Assembly: GCA_019637155.1 (NCBI GenBank)
Contig: JAHBWE010000035.1
Coordinates: 1-53,541, forward strand
Source of the DNA: Labilithrix sp.
GTDB lineage: Bacteria > Myxococcota_A > Polyangia > Polyangiales > Polyangiaceae
DNA length: 53,541 bases
Reading direction: 5' to 3'
Translations under genes and position numbers: made by a program
Notes under the pieces: generated by a model
Databases searched by the model: none
What the model was told of the DNA's origin: nothing
The model's input: the letters and a program-made list of their open reading frames with translations, nothing else
Shown: positions 32,457 to 40,867 of the stretch, piece after piece
Position numbering within the stretch: position 1 is the stretch's first letter
Layout of the letters: each line of letters opens with the position of its first letter

Positions 32457-33478
32457 TGGCGAAGGAGAAGAAGACGGAGGTCGCGGCCGAGCGCATGCCC
32501 GAGCCGCGCACCGGCGACGCGCCGCTCGTGAAGCCGTTCACGAAGGAGAAGCCGCGCGTCTCCGTCGCGAAGGCGTACAAGATGTACGTCGGCGGCCAGT
32601 TCGTCCGCTCCGAGTCGGGCCGCTACTTCCAGGTCGCCGGCAAAGGCCCGGAGGACGAGGGCGTCGTCGACGTCGACACCGATCCCGAGACGGTCAACAT
32701 CCCTCGCGGCTCGCGGAAGGACGTGCGTGACGCCGTCACCGCCGCGAAGAACGCGCTCGGCGGCTGGAACGCGCGCTCGGCGTTCAACCGCGGTCAGATC
32801 CTCTACCGCCTCGCGGAGGTGATGGAGTCGCGGCGCGCCGAGCTCACGCAGTCGCTCGTGCGCGGCGGGGCGCCCGAGGTCGCCGCCACCTCCGAGGTCG
32901 ACGCCGCGATCGATCGCGCGATCTTCTACGCCGGCTTCGCCGACAAGTACTTCGCGCTCCTCGCGTCGTACAACCCGGTCGCGGGCCCGCACTTCAACTT
33001 CAGCGTCCCCGAGTCGATGGGCGTGATCGGCGTCGTCGCGCCGGAGCGACCCGCGCTCCTCGGCCTCGTCTCGACCGTGCTCCCCGTCATCACCGGCGGC
33101 AACACCGTGGTCACGCTCGCGAGCGCGGCGGACCCGCGCACCGCGATCGTCTGGAGCGAGTGCCTCGCGACGAGCGATCTCCCCGGCGGCGTCGTGAACG
33201 TCCTCACCGGCCACGCGAAGGAGCTCTCGCCGCACCTCGCGAAGCACCGCGAGGTCATCGGCGTCGACGCGTGGATCGTCGACGCCGACCTCAGGAAGAC
33301 GGTCGAGGCCGAGGGCGCCGACAACGTGAAGCGCGTGAAGACGCACGTCCCGCTCGATCCCGAGACCTGGCTCGACGATCGCCGCGGCCAGGGCCTCACC
33401 TGGATCGAGCGCTTCCTCGAGACGAAGACGGTCTGGCACCCCGTCGGCGTCGGCGGCGGCTCGAGCGCGGGGTACTGA
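32456..33478 (+). CDS. Truncated aldehyde dehydrogenase-like protein lacking the catalytic cysteine
   Basis: The 340-residue protein aligns with the N-terminal, NAD-binding half of ALDHs: KMYVGGQFVRSESGRYF near 42, a helix-rich Rossmann segment, GVIGVVAPERPALLGLVSTV, then GGNTVVTLASAADPRTA and DLPGGVVNVLTGH. The region with the catalytic Glu and the GQxC nucleophile is gone. A short tail (VDAWIVDADLRKTVEAEGAD, then a Trp-rich end) replaces the catalytic domain. The only cysteine is in a helix far from the active-site position. It is translationally coupled to the full ALDH, so it probably forms a hetero-oligomer or regulates it. My recollection is that a long-plus-short ALDH pair after deoC also occurs in actinobacteria. 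Confidence 0.85.
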   Translation: MAKEKKTEVAAERMPEPRTGDAPLVKPFTKEKPRVSVAKAYKMYVGGQFVRSESGRYFQVAGKGPEDEGVVDVDTDPETVNIPRGSRKDVRDAVTAAKNALGGWNARSAFNRGQILYRLAEVMESRRAELTQSLVRGGAPEVAATSEVDAAIDRAIFYAGFADKYFALLASYNPVAGPHFNFSVPESMGVIGVVAPERPALLGLVSTVLPVITGGNTVVTLASAADPRTAIVWSECLATSDLPGGVVNVLTGHAKELSPHLAKHREVIGVDAWIVDADLRKTVEAEGADNVKRVKTHVPLDPETWLDDRRGQGLTWIERFLETKTVWHPVGVGGGSSAGY

Positions 33479-34846
33479 TTACTCGCACCAGTCGGACGTG
33501 ATGAACGTCGGGTCGAGCGCAGCGAGGCGCTCGAGGTGGTGGCTCGCCGCCGCGACGTCCGCGCGCGCCGGCGCGCCGGCCGCGTGACGGAAGGCGTCGA
33601 TCCGTTCGAGCGCTTCCTCTCGTGACATCTCCGCGAACGACTTCGGCAGCGGGACGCCGACCGCGTGGAACGCGTCGGCGATCTCGGCCCCGTGCTCCTT
33701 CTCGAAGGCGTGGCGTACGCCCTGCTCGTAGAAGCGCACGCGGAACATCACCGCCGCGCGGTGTTCGGCCTCGGCGCGCTCCGCCGGCGAGATGTCCTTC
33801 CTCATCGCGAGCTGGTGGTACGCGCGGTAGTCGTTCCTCGCCGCGTTGTCGCTGCCGTGGTGGACCGCGCGCGCTCCCGAGAGATACGCATCGAAGCGGG
33901 TGTCCGCGCTCTCGGCGGCGGCGCGCGTCGCGGAGAGGTCGAGCTGGACGTGATCGACGACGTCGCTCGTGCGAGACCACGCGAGCACCGCCTTGTACGG
34001 CGCGATCTGCCGCGCGGTGATGTCGCTGTTTCGGCCCTGCGTCATCCGCACCCACGGCGCGAAGTGGTTGATCTGGTCGCCAGGCGTGTAGTCCGAGTAG
34101 CCCCACAGCGTCTTGAGGTTCGGGAAGGTCTTCTGCCACTCGTCGCCGTCGACTTGCCGGTACGTGAAACAGCCGGAGAAGTGGACGTCCTCGACCTGCG
34201 CCGCCGCCTTCGGGAAGATCTCTCCGAGGCGGCGGACGAGCGCCAGGTCGAAGCCGCCGACCTGTTGGCTCCCGGCCGGATCGCCCCACATCATGCCGGA
34301 GCTCGAGTGGCCGGAGAGGACGAGGCGCGACGGCAGATCGCCGTTGCCGGACTCCGCGCGCGCGAAGTAGAGCGCGAGGCGCGCGAGCTCGTCGCGGCCG
34401 GAGCCGCCGCGTTCCTTGACCCTGTCGAGCATGGCGAAGACGGCGTCTCCCTGCTCCTTCGAGAGACCGTAGTGGTCGATGAGGCCGTCACGGAACGCGG
34501 AGAGCTCTTCCGCTTTGGTGAGATCGAAGCTCCCGAACTTCGTGTCGACCTTCGCCCCGGCGGTGCCCATCACGGTCGTGACCTGACCGCCCGTCGCGGC
34601 CTGGAGGACGGCGACCTCGTCGGCCCGCCGGTTCATGCCGAGGTAGAGGACCCCGTCGCCGTGCGGCTTCGTCGCCGGCTGGCGCGCGTTCCGGACCGCG
34701 TCGGCGAGCCCGCGGTCGTGCTGCGCCTGGGCGCCGCTCGTCGGCGGCGCGTCGTCGATGCGGCGCAGGTAGCCGTTCGGCGTGAAGTCGGGATCGTTCG
34801 GGGTGGAGAGCGGCTCTCGGCGGCGGGTGGATTCGATCGCGGTCAT
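33479..34846 (-). CDS. Putative caspase-fold (clan CD-like) cysteine protease
   Basis: The ATG at 34846 gives 455 residues; the frame is open further upstream but crosses the divergent gene. No signal peptide is seen. GVLYLGMNRRADEVAVLQAA (65-84) looks like the first strand-helix. LPSRLVLSGHSSSGMMWGD carries His180 at a strand end in the h-h-h-S-G-H-S pattern. VEDVHFSGCFTYRQVDGD carries Cys226 after the next strand, followed by LKTLWGYSDYTPG. This His then Cys arrangement, one unit apart, is the hallmark of caspase/gingipain/CHAT-type folds. The N-terminal 60 residues and the C-terminal 150 (helical) are unassigned. The substrate is unknown. The stop abuts the convergent ALDH-like stop with no gap. 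I rate the fold as likely, not proven. Confidence 0.68.
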   Translation of the reverse strand: MTAIESTRRREPLSTPNDPDFTPNGYLRRIDDAPPTSGAQAQHDRGLADAVRNARQPATKPHGDGVLYLGMNRRADEVAVLQAATGGQVTTVMGTAGAKVDTKFGSFDLTKAEELSAFRDGLIDHYGLSKEQGDAVFAMLDRVKERGGSGRDELARLALYFARAESGNGDLPSRLVLSGHSSSGMMWGDPAGSQQVGGFDLALVRRLGEIFPKAAAQVEDVHFSGCFTYRQVDGDEWQKTFPNLKTLWGYSDYTPGDQINHFAPWVRMTQGRNSDITARQIAPYKAVLAWSRTSDVVDHVQLDLSATRAAAESADTRFDAYLSGARAVHHGSDNAARNDYRAYHQLAMRKDISPAERAEAEHRAAVMFRVRFYEQGVRHAFEKEHGAEIADAFHAVGVPLPKSFAEMSREEALERIDAFRHAAGAPARADVAAASHHLERLAALDPTFITSDWCE

Positions 34847-34916
34847 GGCGCGCTCGTTCGGCTCCGCGCCGGCGATGGTTGCGTCCTTTTCGCGAGAGCG
34901 CGTAAAAAGACGACCC

Positions 34917-35390
34917 ATGACGACCGCGCATGACTTCTCCGCGAAGACGATCACGGGCCAGGACAAGAAGCTGGCCGACTACAAGGGCAACGTCCTCCTC
35001 GTCGTGAACGTGGCCTCCGAGTGCGGGCTGACCCCGCAGTACACCGGCCTCGAGAAGCTGCAGCAGAAGTACGGACCGAAGGGGCTCAAGGTCCTCGGCT
35101 TCCCCGCGAACGAGTTCGGCGCGCAGGAGCCGGGCACGAACGAGCAGATCGCTCAGTTCTGCAAGACGCAGTACGACGTCTCGTTCGACATGTTCGGCAA
35201 GGTGAAGGTGAAGGGTGAGGGGATCGATCCGCTCTTCGCGTGGCTGACGAAGGAGACCGGCGGCGACATCCAGTGGAACTTCGGCAAGTTCCTCGTCGGC
35301 AAGGACGGCGCGATCCTCGCGCGCTTCGAGCCGAAGGTGGAGCCGGAGGACCCGGCGATCACGTCGGCGATCGAGAAGGCCCTCGGCTGA
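34917..35390 (+). CDS. Glutathione peroxidase family (thioredoxin-dependent type)
   Basis: The 157-residue protein has the three GPx signatures: NVASECGLTPQY with peroxidatic Cys36, GFPANEFGAQEPG containing the active-site Gln70, and WNFGKFLV with Trp120 and Asn121. The second cysteine, Cys82 in FCKTQYDVSF, is the resolving Cys typical of the thioredoxin-dependent, monomeric GPx type. It reduces hydroperoxides in the cytoplasm. The ATG at 34917 is divergent from the caspase-like gene (70 bases). Its last 32 bases overlap the convergent hisA. Confidence 0.94.
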   Translation: MTTAHDFSAKTITGQDKKLADYKGNVLLVVNVASECGLTPQYTGLEKLQQKYGPKGLKVLGFPANEFGAQEPGTNEQIAQFCKTQYDVSFDMFGKVKVKGEGIDPLFAWLTKETGGDIQWNFGKFLVGKDGAILARFEPKVEPEDPAITSAIEKALG

Positions 35391-36093
35391 CGGCGAGCGC
35401 GTCCTCGATCGCGAGCGAGCCGTCGTAGAGCGCGCGCCCCACGATCGCCGACTCGACGTTGGCGATCGCGGTGAGCGCGCGGATCTGCTCGAGCGTCGCG
35501 ACGCCGCCCGACGCGATGACGGGGAAGGGGGAGCGCGCCGCGAGCGCGGCGGTCGCGGCGACGTTGGGGCCCGCGTTCATGCCGTCGCGCGCGACGTCGG
35601 TGTAGAGCACGGCCGCGATCGGCGCGCCGTCGAGGGCGAGGACCACGTCGACCGCGCTCATGCTCGAGACCTCGGTCCAGCCCTCGGTCGCGACGAAGCC
35701 GTCCTTCGCGTCGACCGCGATCACGATGACGCCCGGGTGCGCGGTCGCGAGCGCGCGCACGAGCGCGGGATCTTTCACCGCCGCGGTGCCGAGCACGACG
35801 CGCGACGCCCCGAGCGCGAGGTACCCCTCGAGCGCCTCGCGCGTGCGGACGCCGCCGCCGATCTGCAGGAGGCCGCCGTGCGCGGCGGAGACCGCGCGGA
35901 TCGTCTCGCGCTGCACCGGCGCGCCCGCCTTCGCGCCTTCGAGATCGACGACGTGGAGCCGATCGGTGTGCGCGCGGAAGCGCCGCGCCACCGCCGGCGG
36001 ATCGTCGGAGTAGACGGTGGGGTCCTCGTAGCGCCCTTGCTTGAGGCGGACGGCCTTGCCGCCGAGCAGATCGATCGCGGGGAAGAGATGCAT
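35359..36093 (-). CDS. hisA: Phosphoribosylformimino-5-aminoimidazole carboxamide ribotide isomerase
   Basis: The 244-residue TIM barrel has the canonical FPAIDLLGGKAVRLKQG start (Asp8) and the phosphate-binding VDLEGAKAG, then QIGGGVRT, VVLGTAAVKDP and VLYTDVARDGM. The catalytic Asp129 and IASGGVATLEQI at the phosphate-binding end match HisA rather than HisF. It catalyses the fourth histidine biosynthesis step, ProFAR to PRFAR. Its ATG overlaps the hisH stop by one base (TGATG). HisF and other his genes are not in the window. Its 3' end overlaps gpx antisense. Confidence 0.95.
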   Translation of the reverse strand: MHLFPAIDLLGGKAVRLKQGRYEDPTVYSDDPPAVARRFRAHTDRLHVVDLEGAKAGAPVQRETIRAVSAAHGGLLQIGGGVRTREALEGYLALGASRVVLGTAAVKDPALVRALATAHPGVIVIAVDAKDGFVATEGWTEVSSMSAVDVVLALDGAPIAAVLYTDVARDGMNAGPNVAATAALAARSPFPVIASGGVATLEQIRALTAIANVESAIVGRALYDGSLAIEDALAVSRGPSRSPT

Positions 36094-36701
36094 CAGAGCG
36101 TCCGGAAGAACCGTTCGACGAGATCGAGCCCGGCGCGCTGGCTCTTCTCGGGGTGGAACTGTACGCCGACGATCGCGCCGTCTTCGATCGCGCTCGCGAA
36201 CGTCTCACCGCCGTACGTCGTCGTCGCGAGGACGATCGACGCGTCCGCCGGCGCCGCCGCGTACGTGTGCGCGAAGTAGTAGTGCGCGCTCTCGAGCACC
36301 GCGCTCGGCTTCGCGCGCTCGGCGCGGTTCCAGCCCATGTGCGGGAGCGGCGCGTCGGCGCCGGGCGCGAGCCGCCGGACGCGTCCGCGGAAGACGCCGA
36401 GCCCGCGCGCGCCGGGCGCCTCGTCGCTCTCGTCGAAGAGCACCTGGAGCCCGAGGCAGATCCCGAGGTAGGGCGCGCCGGATCGGACCTTGTCGCCGAT
36501 CGCCTCGCGCAAGCCGGCGGCGTCGAGCGCGGCCGCGAACGCGCCGAACGAGCCTTGCCCCGGGACGACGAGCACGTCGGCGCGACGCACCTCGTCGGGA
36601 TCGGCGGTCACGATGGTTCGTCCGACCGGAACAGAGCGCGCGAGCGCGCGCACGACGCTGCGGACGTTGCCGACCCCGGTGGCGAGCGCCGCGATCCGCA
36701 T
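36093..36701 (-). CDS. hisH: Imidazole glycerol phosphate synthase glutaminase subunit
   Basis: The 202-residue glutaminase has PGQGSFGAF as oxyanion loop, nucleophile Cys82 in YLGICLGLQVLFDES, and His183-x-Glu185 in VQFHPEKSQ. The HisH-specific HMGWN precedes the second half. It releases ammonia from glutamine and channels it to HisF to make IGP and AICAR. I chose the ATG at 36701 (MRIAALATGVGN); the frame is open upstream into another gene's antisense. It is coupled to hisA by overlap. The expected partner HisF must be encoded elsewhere. Confidence 0.94.
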   Translation of the reverse strand: MRIAALATGVGNVRSVVRALARSVPVGRTIVTADPDEVRRADVLVVPGQGSFGAFAAALDAAGLREAIGDKVRSGAPYLGICLGLQVLFDESDEAPGARGLGVFRGRVRRLAPGADAPLPHMGWNRAERAKPSAVLESAHYYFAHTYAAAPADASIVLATTTYGGETFASAIEDGAIVGVQFHPEKSQRAGLDLVERFFRTL

Positions 36702-36751
36702 CGCCGGAAGGCCATAGCACGCTACCCACCGGCCGTGTATGGTGCGCCGCG

Positions 36752-38008
36752 ATGGCGTCGCTTGGTAAGCGCCTGCTCCTCGGCTCGTTCGGCGCGGGCG
36801 TCGTGCTCGTCCTCTCCTGCGGCTCTCCACCTGCGAAGCCGCCGGTCGTGCCGGTCTCGGATCGTTGCCCCGACATCACGAAGGCCGACGACGTGGCCGC
36901 GTTCGACTTCGTCCAGGAGCACGCGCTCTCGCGCGCCGCGGCCGATCGGATGAAGGCCGCGATCCTCGCCGGGCTCGAGGTCGAGGCCCTCGCGGAGAAG
37001 CTCGACGCCGACCTCGGCATCGCGTGCGCGCAGATCGTCCACGACCTCGGCAAGGGCGGCGACTACCACTCCGGCCTCGAGGCCTGCACCGCCGCGGTCA
37101 AGGCGGTGCAAGAGGCGCGCGCGAAGCTCGGTCCGAAGACGCAGACGCAGCTCGTCGTGCGGAAGCCGATGTGCCTCGTCGACGCCTCGCTCGTGACGAA
37201 GTGCGCGAGCCTCTGCGACTCCTCCGTTCCGTCCGAGAAGGCCAAGAGCGAGTGCGCCGAGAGCGCGGGCCGCTGCGACGGCGACTGCGAGGGCGGCTGC
37301 GAGCCGAAGGGACCGGCGAGCTGCGGCGGGACGTGCGAGGGGACGTGCGAGGGCACGATCAAGGGCACCTGCGGCGGTCGCTGCACCGGCACCTGCGACG
37401 GCAAGAAGGTCAACGGGCCCTGCCTCGGCGTCTGCGCCGGCACGTGCGCGAGCGCGGTCGAGGCGGAGTGCAAAGGGCTCTGCAACGGGACGTGCCGCCT
37501 CACGAAGGCGGGCATCTGCGGCGACGGCGTCTGCGCCGGAAAATGCACGGTCGAGCTCGCGGACCCGAAGTGCGCGGGCGAGTTCAGCCCGCCCGCGGTC
37601 AGCGCCGAGTGCCGCGCGCGCTGCGACCTCGCGGTGATGAACAAGACCGAGTGCGGCCTCCCGCAGGTCGGCTACCTCGTCGTGAGCCCGTCGGCGAAGG
37701 ACGCCGAGGCGATGAAGGCCGCGATCGACAAAGCGTTCCCCGCGCTCCTGAAGATCCTCGCCGAGCTCGGGCCCCAGGGCGCGGCGCGCGTGCAGAAGGC
37801 GCAGCAGCTCATCGACGCGGCGCGCGCGAGCTTCAAGGAAATCGCTAGATCCGGCGGAAACGCACCGGCGGCGGAGGCGCAGCTCCGGAAGTGCTTCGAG
37901 GAGCCGTTCAAGAAGGCGGTCGCCGCGGCCGCGGCCGCGAAATCGAGCATCGATCAAGCGACCGGCGTCCGCGACGAGGCGACGAAGGCACCCGCGCCGG
38001 CGCCCTGA
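36752..38008 (+). CDS. Cysteine-rich lipoprotein with tandem C-x-G-x-C repeats
   Basis: The 418-residue protein has a lipoprotein signal (VVLVLSC, Cys23). A helical segment spans about 35-150, then a striking cysteine-rich tract at about 150-295. Its units of 8-12 residues read CDGDCEGGC, CGGTCEGTCEGT, CGGRCTGTCDG, CLGVCAGTC, CKGLCNGTC. A helical C-terminus holds a long Ala/Lys stretch. The repeats should be disulfide-bonded, a rigid knotted stalk, as in other myxobacterial surface proteins. Function unknown. It heads a three-gene lipoprotein unit on the plus strand and is divergent from hisH (50 bases). Confidence 0.82.
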   Translation: MASLGKRLLLGSFGAGVVLVLSCGSPPAKPPVVPVSDRCPDITKADDVAAFDFVQEHALSRAAADRMKAAILAGLEVEALAEKLDADLGIACAQIVHDLGKGGDYHSGLEACTAAVKAVQEARAKLGPKTQTQLVVRKPMCLVDASLVTKCASLCDSSVPSEKAKSECAESAGRCDGDCEGGCEPKGPASCGGTCEGTCEGTIKGTCGGRCTGTCDGKKVNGPCLGVCAGTCASAVEAECKGLCNGTCRLTKAGICGDGVCAGKCTVELADPKCAGEFSPPAVSAECRARCDLAVMNKTECGLPQVGYLVVSPSAKDAEAMKAAIDKAFPALLKILAELGPQGAARVQKAQQLIDAARASFKEIARSGGNAPAAEAQLRKCFEEPFKKAVAAAAAAKSSIDQATGVRDEATKAPAPAP

Positions 38009-38020
38009 TACGATCGCGCG

Positions 38021-38995
38021 GTGCGCTGGGCGCTCCTCGCCGTCGTCCTCGGGACCGTCGCGTGCAACGCGCTCGTCGGCTTCGACGACTTCGAGCGCGC
38101 GCCGGCCGCGCCGCCGCCCGCGGACGACGACGACGACGACGACCTCGCGCCGGACGCCTCCGCCGACGCGACGGCGCGCGGCTGCGACCCGACGAAGCCC
38201 TTCGCCGAGCCGGTCAAGCTCGGCGGGCCCGTCAACACGGTGAGCTCCTACCAGAACGCCCCGACCCTCACCGACGACGAGCTCACGATCGTGTTCAGCC
38301 GCGCCATCGGTCAGCTCCAGGGCAAGCTCCTCACCGCGACGCGCGCGTCGATCGACCAGGACTTCGGCGCGCCGAAGGAGATCGACGTCGGCGGCTCGGC
38401 GCACAGCTTCTCCCCGACGATGACGGGCGACGGGCTCGCGCTGTTCTGGAGCGAATACGAGGACGTGCAGGGCGACACGATCCGGCGCGCGCGCATCCTC
38501 ACCGCGCGGCGCGCGAGCGTCGACGCGGCGTTCGGGCCGCCGGAGGCGTATCGCGAGGACGCCGAGCCCCTCGCGTTCTCTCCTCACGTGTCGCGTGACG
38601 GCACCGAGCTCTTCCTCTCGCTTCCCGAGGCCGACACGATCCACCTCCACCGCGCGCGGCGCGGCTTCCTCGGCGCGTACGAGGCGCCGACCAAGCTCAC
38701 CGAGCTCGCGCTGGACGGCGTGGCCGACGGCGGCGTGGCGCTCACGAGCGATCGCCTCACCCTGTTCTTCTCCTCGAACCGCCCCGGCAGCGCGGGCGTC
38801 AACGACATCTGGGTGACGAAGCGCGCGGCGGTCGAGTCGCCGTTCGGCGCCGCGAAGCGCGTGACGGAGCTCGCCTCGCCGGACGCCGATCGGCCGGGTT
38901 GGGTGTCGGTCGACGGCTGTCGCCTGTACATGGCGCGCGGGAGCGAGGTCACCACCATCGGCGCGATCTACGTCGCGACCCGCCCGCCGCGGTGA
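38021..38995 (+). CDS. Lipoprotein, PD40/WD40-like beta-propeller (tandem copy 1)
   Basis: The 324-residue product starts with GTG (MRWALLAVV) and has lipobox TVAC (Cys15), then an acidic linker with a run of seven Asp. The body is a beta-propeller with PD40-like repeats: SYQNAPTLTDDELTIVF, FSPTMTGDGLALFWSE, FSPHVSRDGTELFLS, GGVALTSDRLTLFFSSNRPG, RPGWVSVDGCRLYMA. These match the S-P-x-x-[ST]-x-D-G-x-x-L-x-F pattern of TolB/WD40-like repeats. A surface binding function is likely. The next gene is a tandem duplicate (shared CDPTKPF and the same repeats). It lies 12 bases after the Cys-rich lipoprotein gene. Confidence 0.87.
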   Translation: MRWALLAVVLGTVACNALVGFDDFERAPAAPPPADDDDDDDLAPDASADATARGCDPTKPFAEPVKLGGPVNTVSSYQNAPTLTDDELTIVFSRAIGQLQGKLLTATRASIDQDFGAPKEIDVGGSAHSFSPTMTGDGLALFWSEYEDVQGDTIRRARILTARRASVDAAFGPPEAYREDAEPLAFSPHVSRDGTELFLSLPEADTIHLHRARRGFLGAYEAPTKLTELALDGVADGGVALTSDRLTLFFSSNRPGSAGVNDIWVTKRAAVESPFGAAKRVTELASPDADRPGWVSVDGCRLYMARGSEVTTIGAIYVATRPPR

Positions 38996-39016
38996 GGGGC
39001 TGCTAGTCTCGTCATC

Positions 39017-40024
39017 GTGCGCTGGCCGGCGGCCTTGTTCGTTTTGTCGACCGTCGCGTGCAACGCGATCGTGAACTTCGGCGAGCTCCAGCGCGTCCCG
39101 GCGACCCTCGACGAGCCGCCGGCGGAAGAAGAAGAGCCCATCGTCGAGGGCGGCGCGCCGAAGCCGCCGAAGGAGGGCGGCGGCGCGAAGCCGCCCGGCT
39201 GCGATCCGACGAAGCCCTTCGGCACGCCGGTCTTGCTGCCGGGGCCGATCAACGCGGTGAGCGCGCTCGAGTCGTCGCCGACGCTCACCGACGACGAGCT
39301 CGTGATCGTCTTCGGGCGCATCGTCGGCTCCGCCGACACGAGCCTCGTGATGGCGACGCGGAGCTCGTTCGACGTCGAGTTCGGCGAGCCGCGCGCGGTC
39401 CCGGGCCTCGCCGCGACGCGGACGAGCCACGCCCCGACGATGACGGGCGACGGCCTCGTCCTCTTCTGGAGCGAGCAGGTGATCGACACCGGCGGGCGCG
39501 AGCCTGCGATCCTGAGCGCGAAGATCTTGAGCGCGCGGCGCAGCACGCGGTCGGCCGACTTCGGCGCCCCCGCGCCCTACCGGCAGAACGAGGACAACGG
39601 GCTCAAGACCTCGCCGTTCGTCACGCGCGACGGGAGCGAGCTCTACTTCTCGCAGTTCGAGTCGCCGGAGGTCATCCACGTCTATCGATCGGTGCGCGGC
39701 GAGTTCAACGTCTACCAGCCACCCGAGCGCGTGAACGAGCTCGCGTCGGACGACGGGAGCGAGGGCGGCATCGCGATGACGGACGACGGGCTGAGGATCT
39801 ACTTCGCGTCGAGCCGCGCCGGCGCGGAGGGCGCGAACGACGTGTACACCGCGACGCGCAAGGACCGCGCGTCGCCGTGGACGAACATCGAGCGTGTCCC
39901 CGAGCTGAGCTCGCCGTCGTCCGACCGACCGGGTTGGCTCTCGCCCGACGGCTGTCGTCTCTACATGGGGAGCGAGCGCGAGTCGGGCGGCGGCCTCTTC
40001 GTCGCGACGAAGCCGCCGAAGTAG
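39017..40024 (+). CDS. Lipoprotein, PD40/WD40-like beta-propeller (tandem copy 2)
   Basis: The 335-residue product is a paralog of the preceding gene, starting with GTG (MRWPAALFV) and lipobox TVAC (Cys15). The linker here is Glu- then Lys/Pro/Gly-rich instead of Asp-rich. GCDPTKPFGTPVLLPGPINA parallels copy 1, then ESSPTLTDDELVIVFGRIV, SHAPTMTGDGLVLFWSEQ, TSPFVTRDGSELYFSQFE, GGIAMTDDGLRIYFASSRAG and RPGWLSPDGCRLYMG. Divergence is concentrated in the linker. Both copies keep the CRLYM-type C-terminal cysteine, which may pair with the N-terminal CDPTK cysteine. It converges on argB with a 12-base gap. Confidence 0.87.
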   Translation: MRWPAALFVLSTVACNAIVNFGELQRVPATLDEPPAEEEEPIVEGGAPKPPKEGGGAKPPGCDPTKPFGTPVLLPGPINAVSALESSPTLTDDELVIVFGRIVGSADTSLVMATRSSFDVEFGEPRAVPGLAATRTSHAPTMTGDGLVLFWSEQVIDTGGREPAILSAKILSARRSTRSADFGAPAPYRQNEDNGLKTSPFVTRDGSELYFSQFESPEVIHVYRSVRGEFNVYQPPERVNELASDDGSEGGIAMTDDGLRIYFASSRAGAEGANDVYTATRKDRASPWTNIERVPELSSPSSDRPGWLSPDGCRLYMGSERESGGGLFVATKPPK

Positions 40025-40036
40025 GGCGCTCGCTCG

Positions 40037-40867
40037 CTACGCGACGAGGACGGTGCCGACCGATCCCGGCTCACGCACCGCGCGCGCGAGGTCGCCGCGC
40101 TCGAGGCGGCCCATGATGTAGACCGCGCGGACGCCCTTCTCGATCGCGGCGAAGGACTCCTCGAGCTTCGGGACCATGCCCTTCGTCACGACGCCGTCTT
40201 CGATCGCCTTCTTGCCCTCCGCGAAGGTCATCTTGCCGATGCGGGACGAAGGATCGGCGATGTCCTTCAAGACGCCGGGCACGTCGGTGACGAGCACGAG
40301 CGCCCGCGCGTCGAGGCGGATCGCGACCTGGTTCGCGACCGCGTCCGCGTTGATGTTGTAAACTACACCTTTCTCGTCGCAGCCGAGGCACGCGAGGACG
40401 GGGACGTAGCCGGCGCCGCCGAGGAGGGAGAGGAGCTCGCCGTTGACGCCGGCGACGTCGCCGACGAGCCCGAAGTCGACGGGATCGGGGCCCGCGCTCG
40501 GGACGACCATCGGCGGGCGGCGGTTCGCGCGCACGGTGAGCGAGCTCGCGCCGTGGAGGCCGACCGGCTTCGCGCCCGCGGCGACGAGCGCGGAGCACAG
40601 GTCGATGTTGACCTTGCCGCCGACCGTCATCTTCATCACGTCGAGCGTCGCCGCGTCGGTCACGCGGCGGCCGCCGACGATGGTGGGCGTCTGGCCGAGC
40701 GTCTTCTGGAGCGCGGTCGCCTGCGGTCCGCCGCCGTGGACCATGAGGACGGGCACGCCGCTCGCGACGAGCTCCGCGACGTCGGCCGCGATCGCGGCCA
40801 TGTGCGCGCTCTGCACGACCTCGCCGCCGACCTTGATGACGACGGGGCCCGACACGGGGCTCGTCAC
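40037..40867 (-). CDS. argB: Acetylglutamate kinase
   Basis: The 276-residue amino acid kinase has KVGGEVV near the N-terminus, VHGGGPQATALQKTLGQ (nucleotide/substrate loop), GLHGASSLTVRANRRP, DFGLVGDVAGVN, and YNINADAVANQVAIRL with the ATP-binding Asn-Ala-Asp. LVLVTDVPGVLKD and GMVPKLEESFAAI complete the family pattern. It phosphorylates N-acetylglutamate, step two of arginine biosynthesis. The start is GTG overlapping the argC stop by four bases (GTGA), so the two are translationally coupled. Order on the minus strand: desaturase, argC, argB. Confidence 0.94.
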   Translation of the reverse strand: MTSPVSGPVVIKVGGEVVQSAHMAAIAADVAELVASGVPVLMVHGGGPQATALQKTLGQTPTIVGGRRVTDAATLDVMKMTVGGKVNIDLCSALVAAGAKPVGLHGASSLTVRANRRPPMVVPSAGPDPVDFGLVGDVAGVNGELLSLLGGAGYVPVLACLGCDEKGVVYNINADAVANQVAIRLDARALVLVTDVPGVLKDIADPSSRIGKMTFAEGKKAIEDGVVTKGMVPKLEESFAAIEKGVRAVYIMGRLERGDLARAVREPGSVGTVLVA

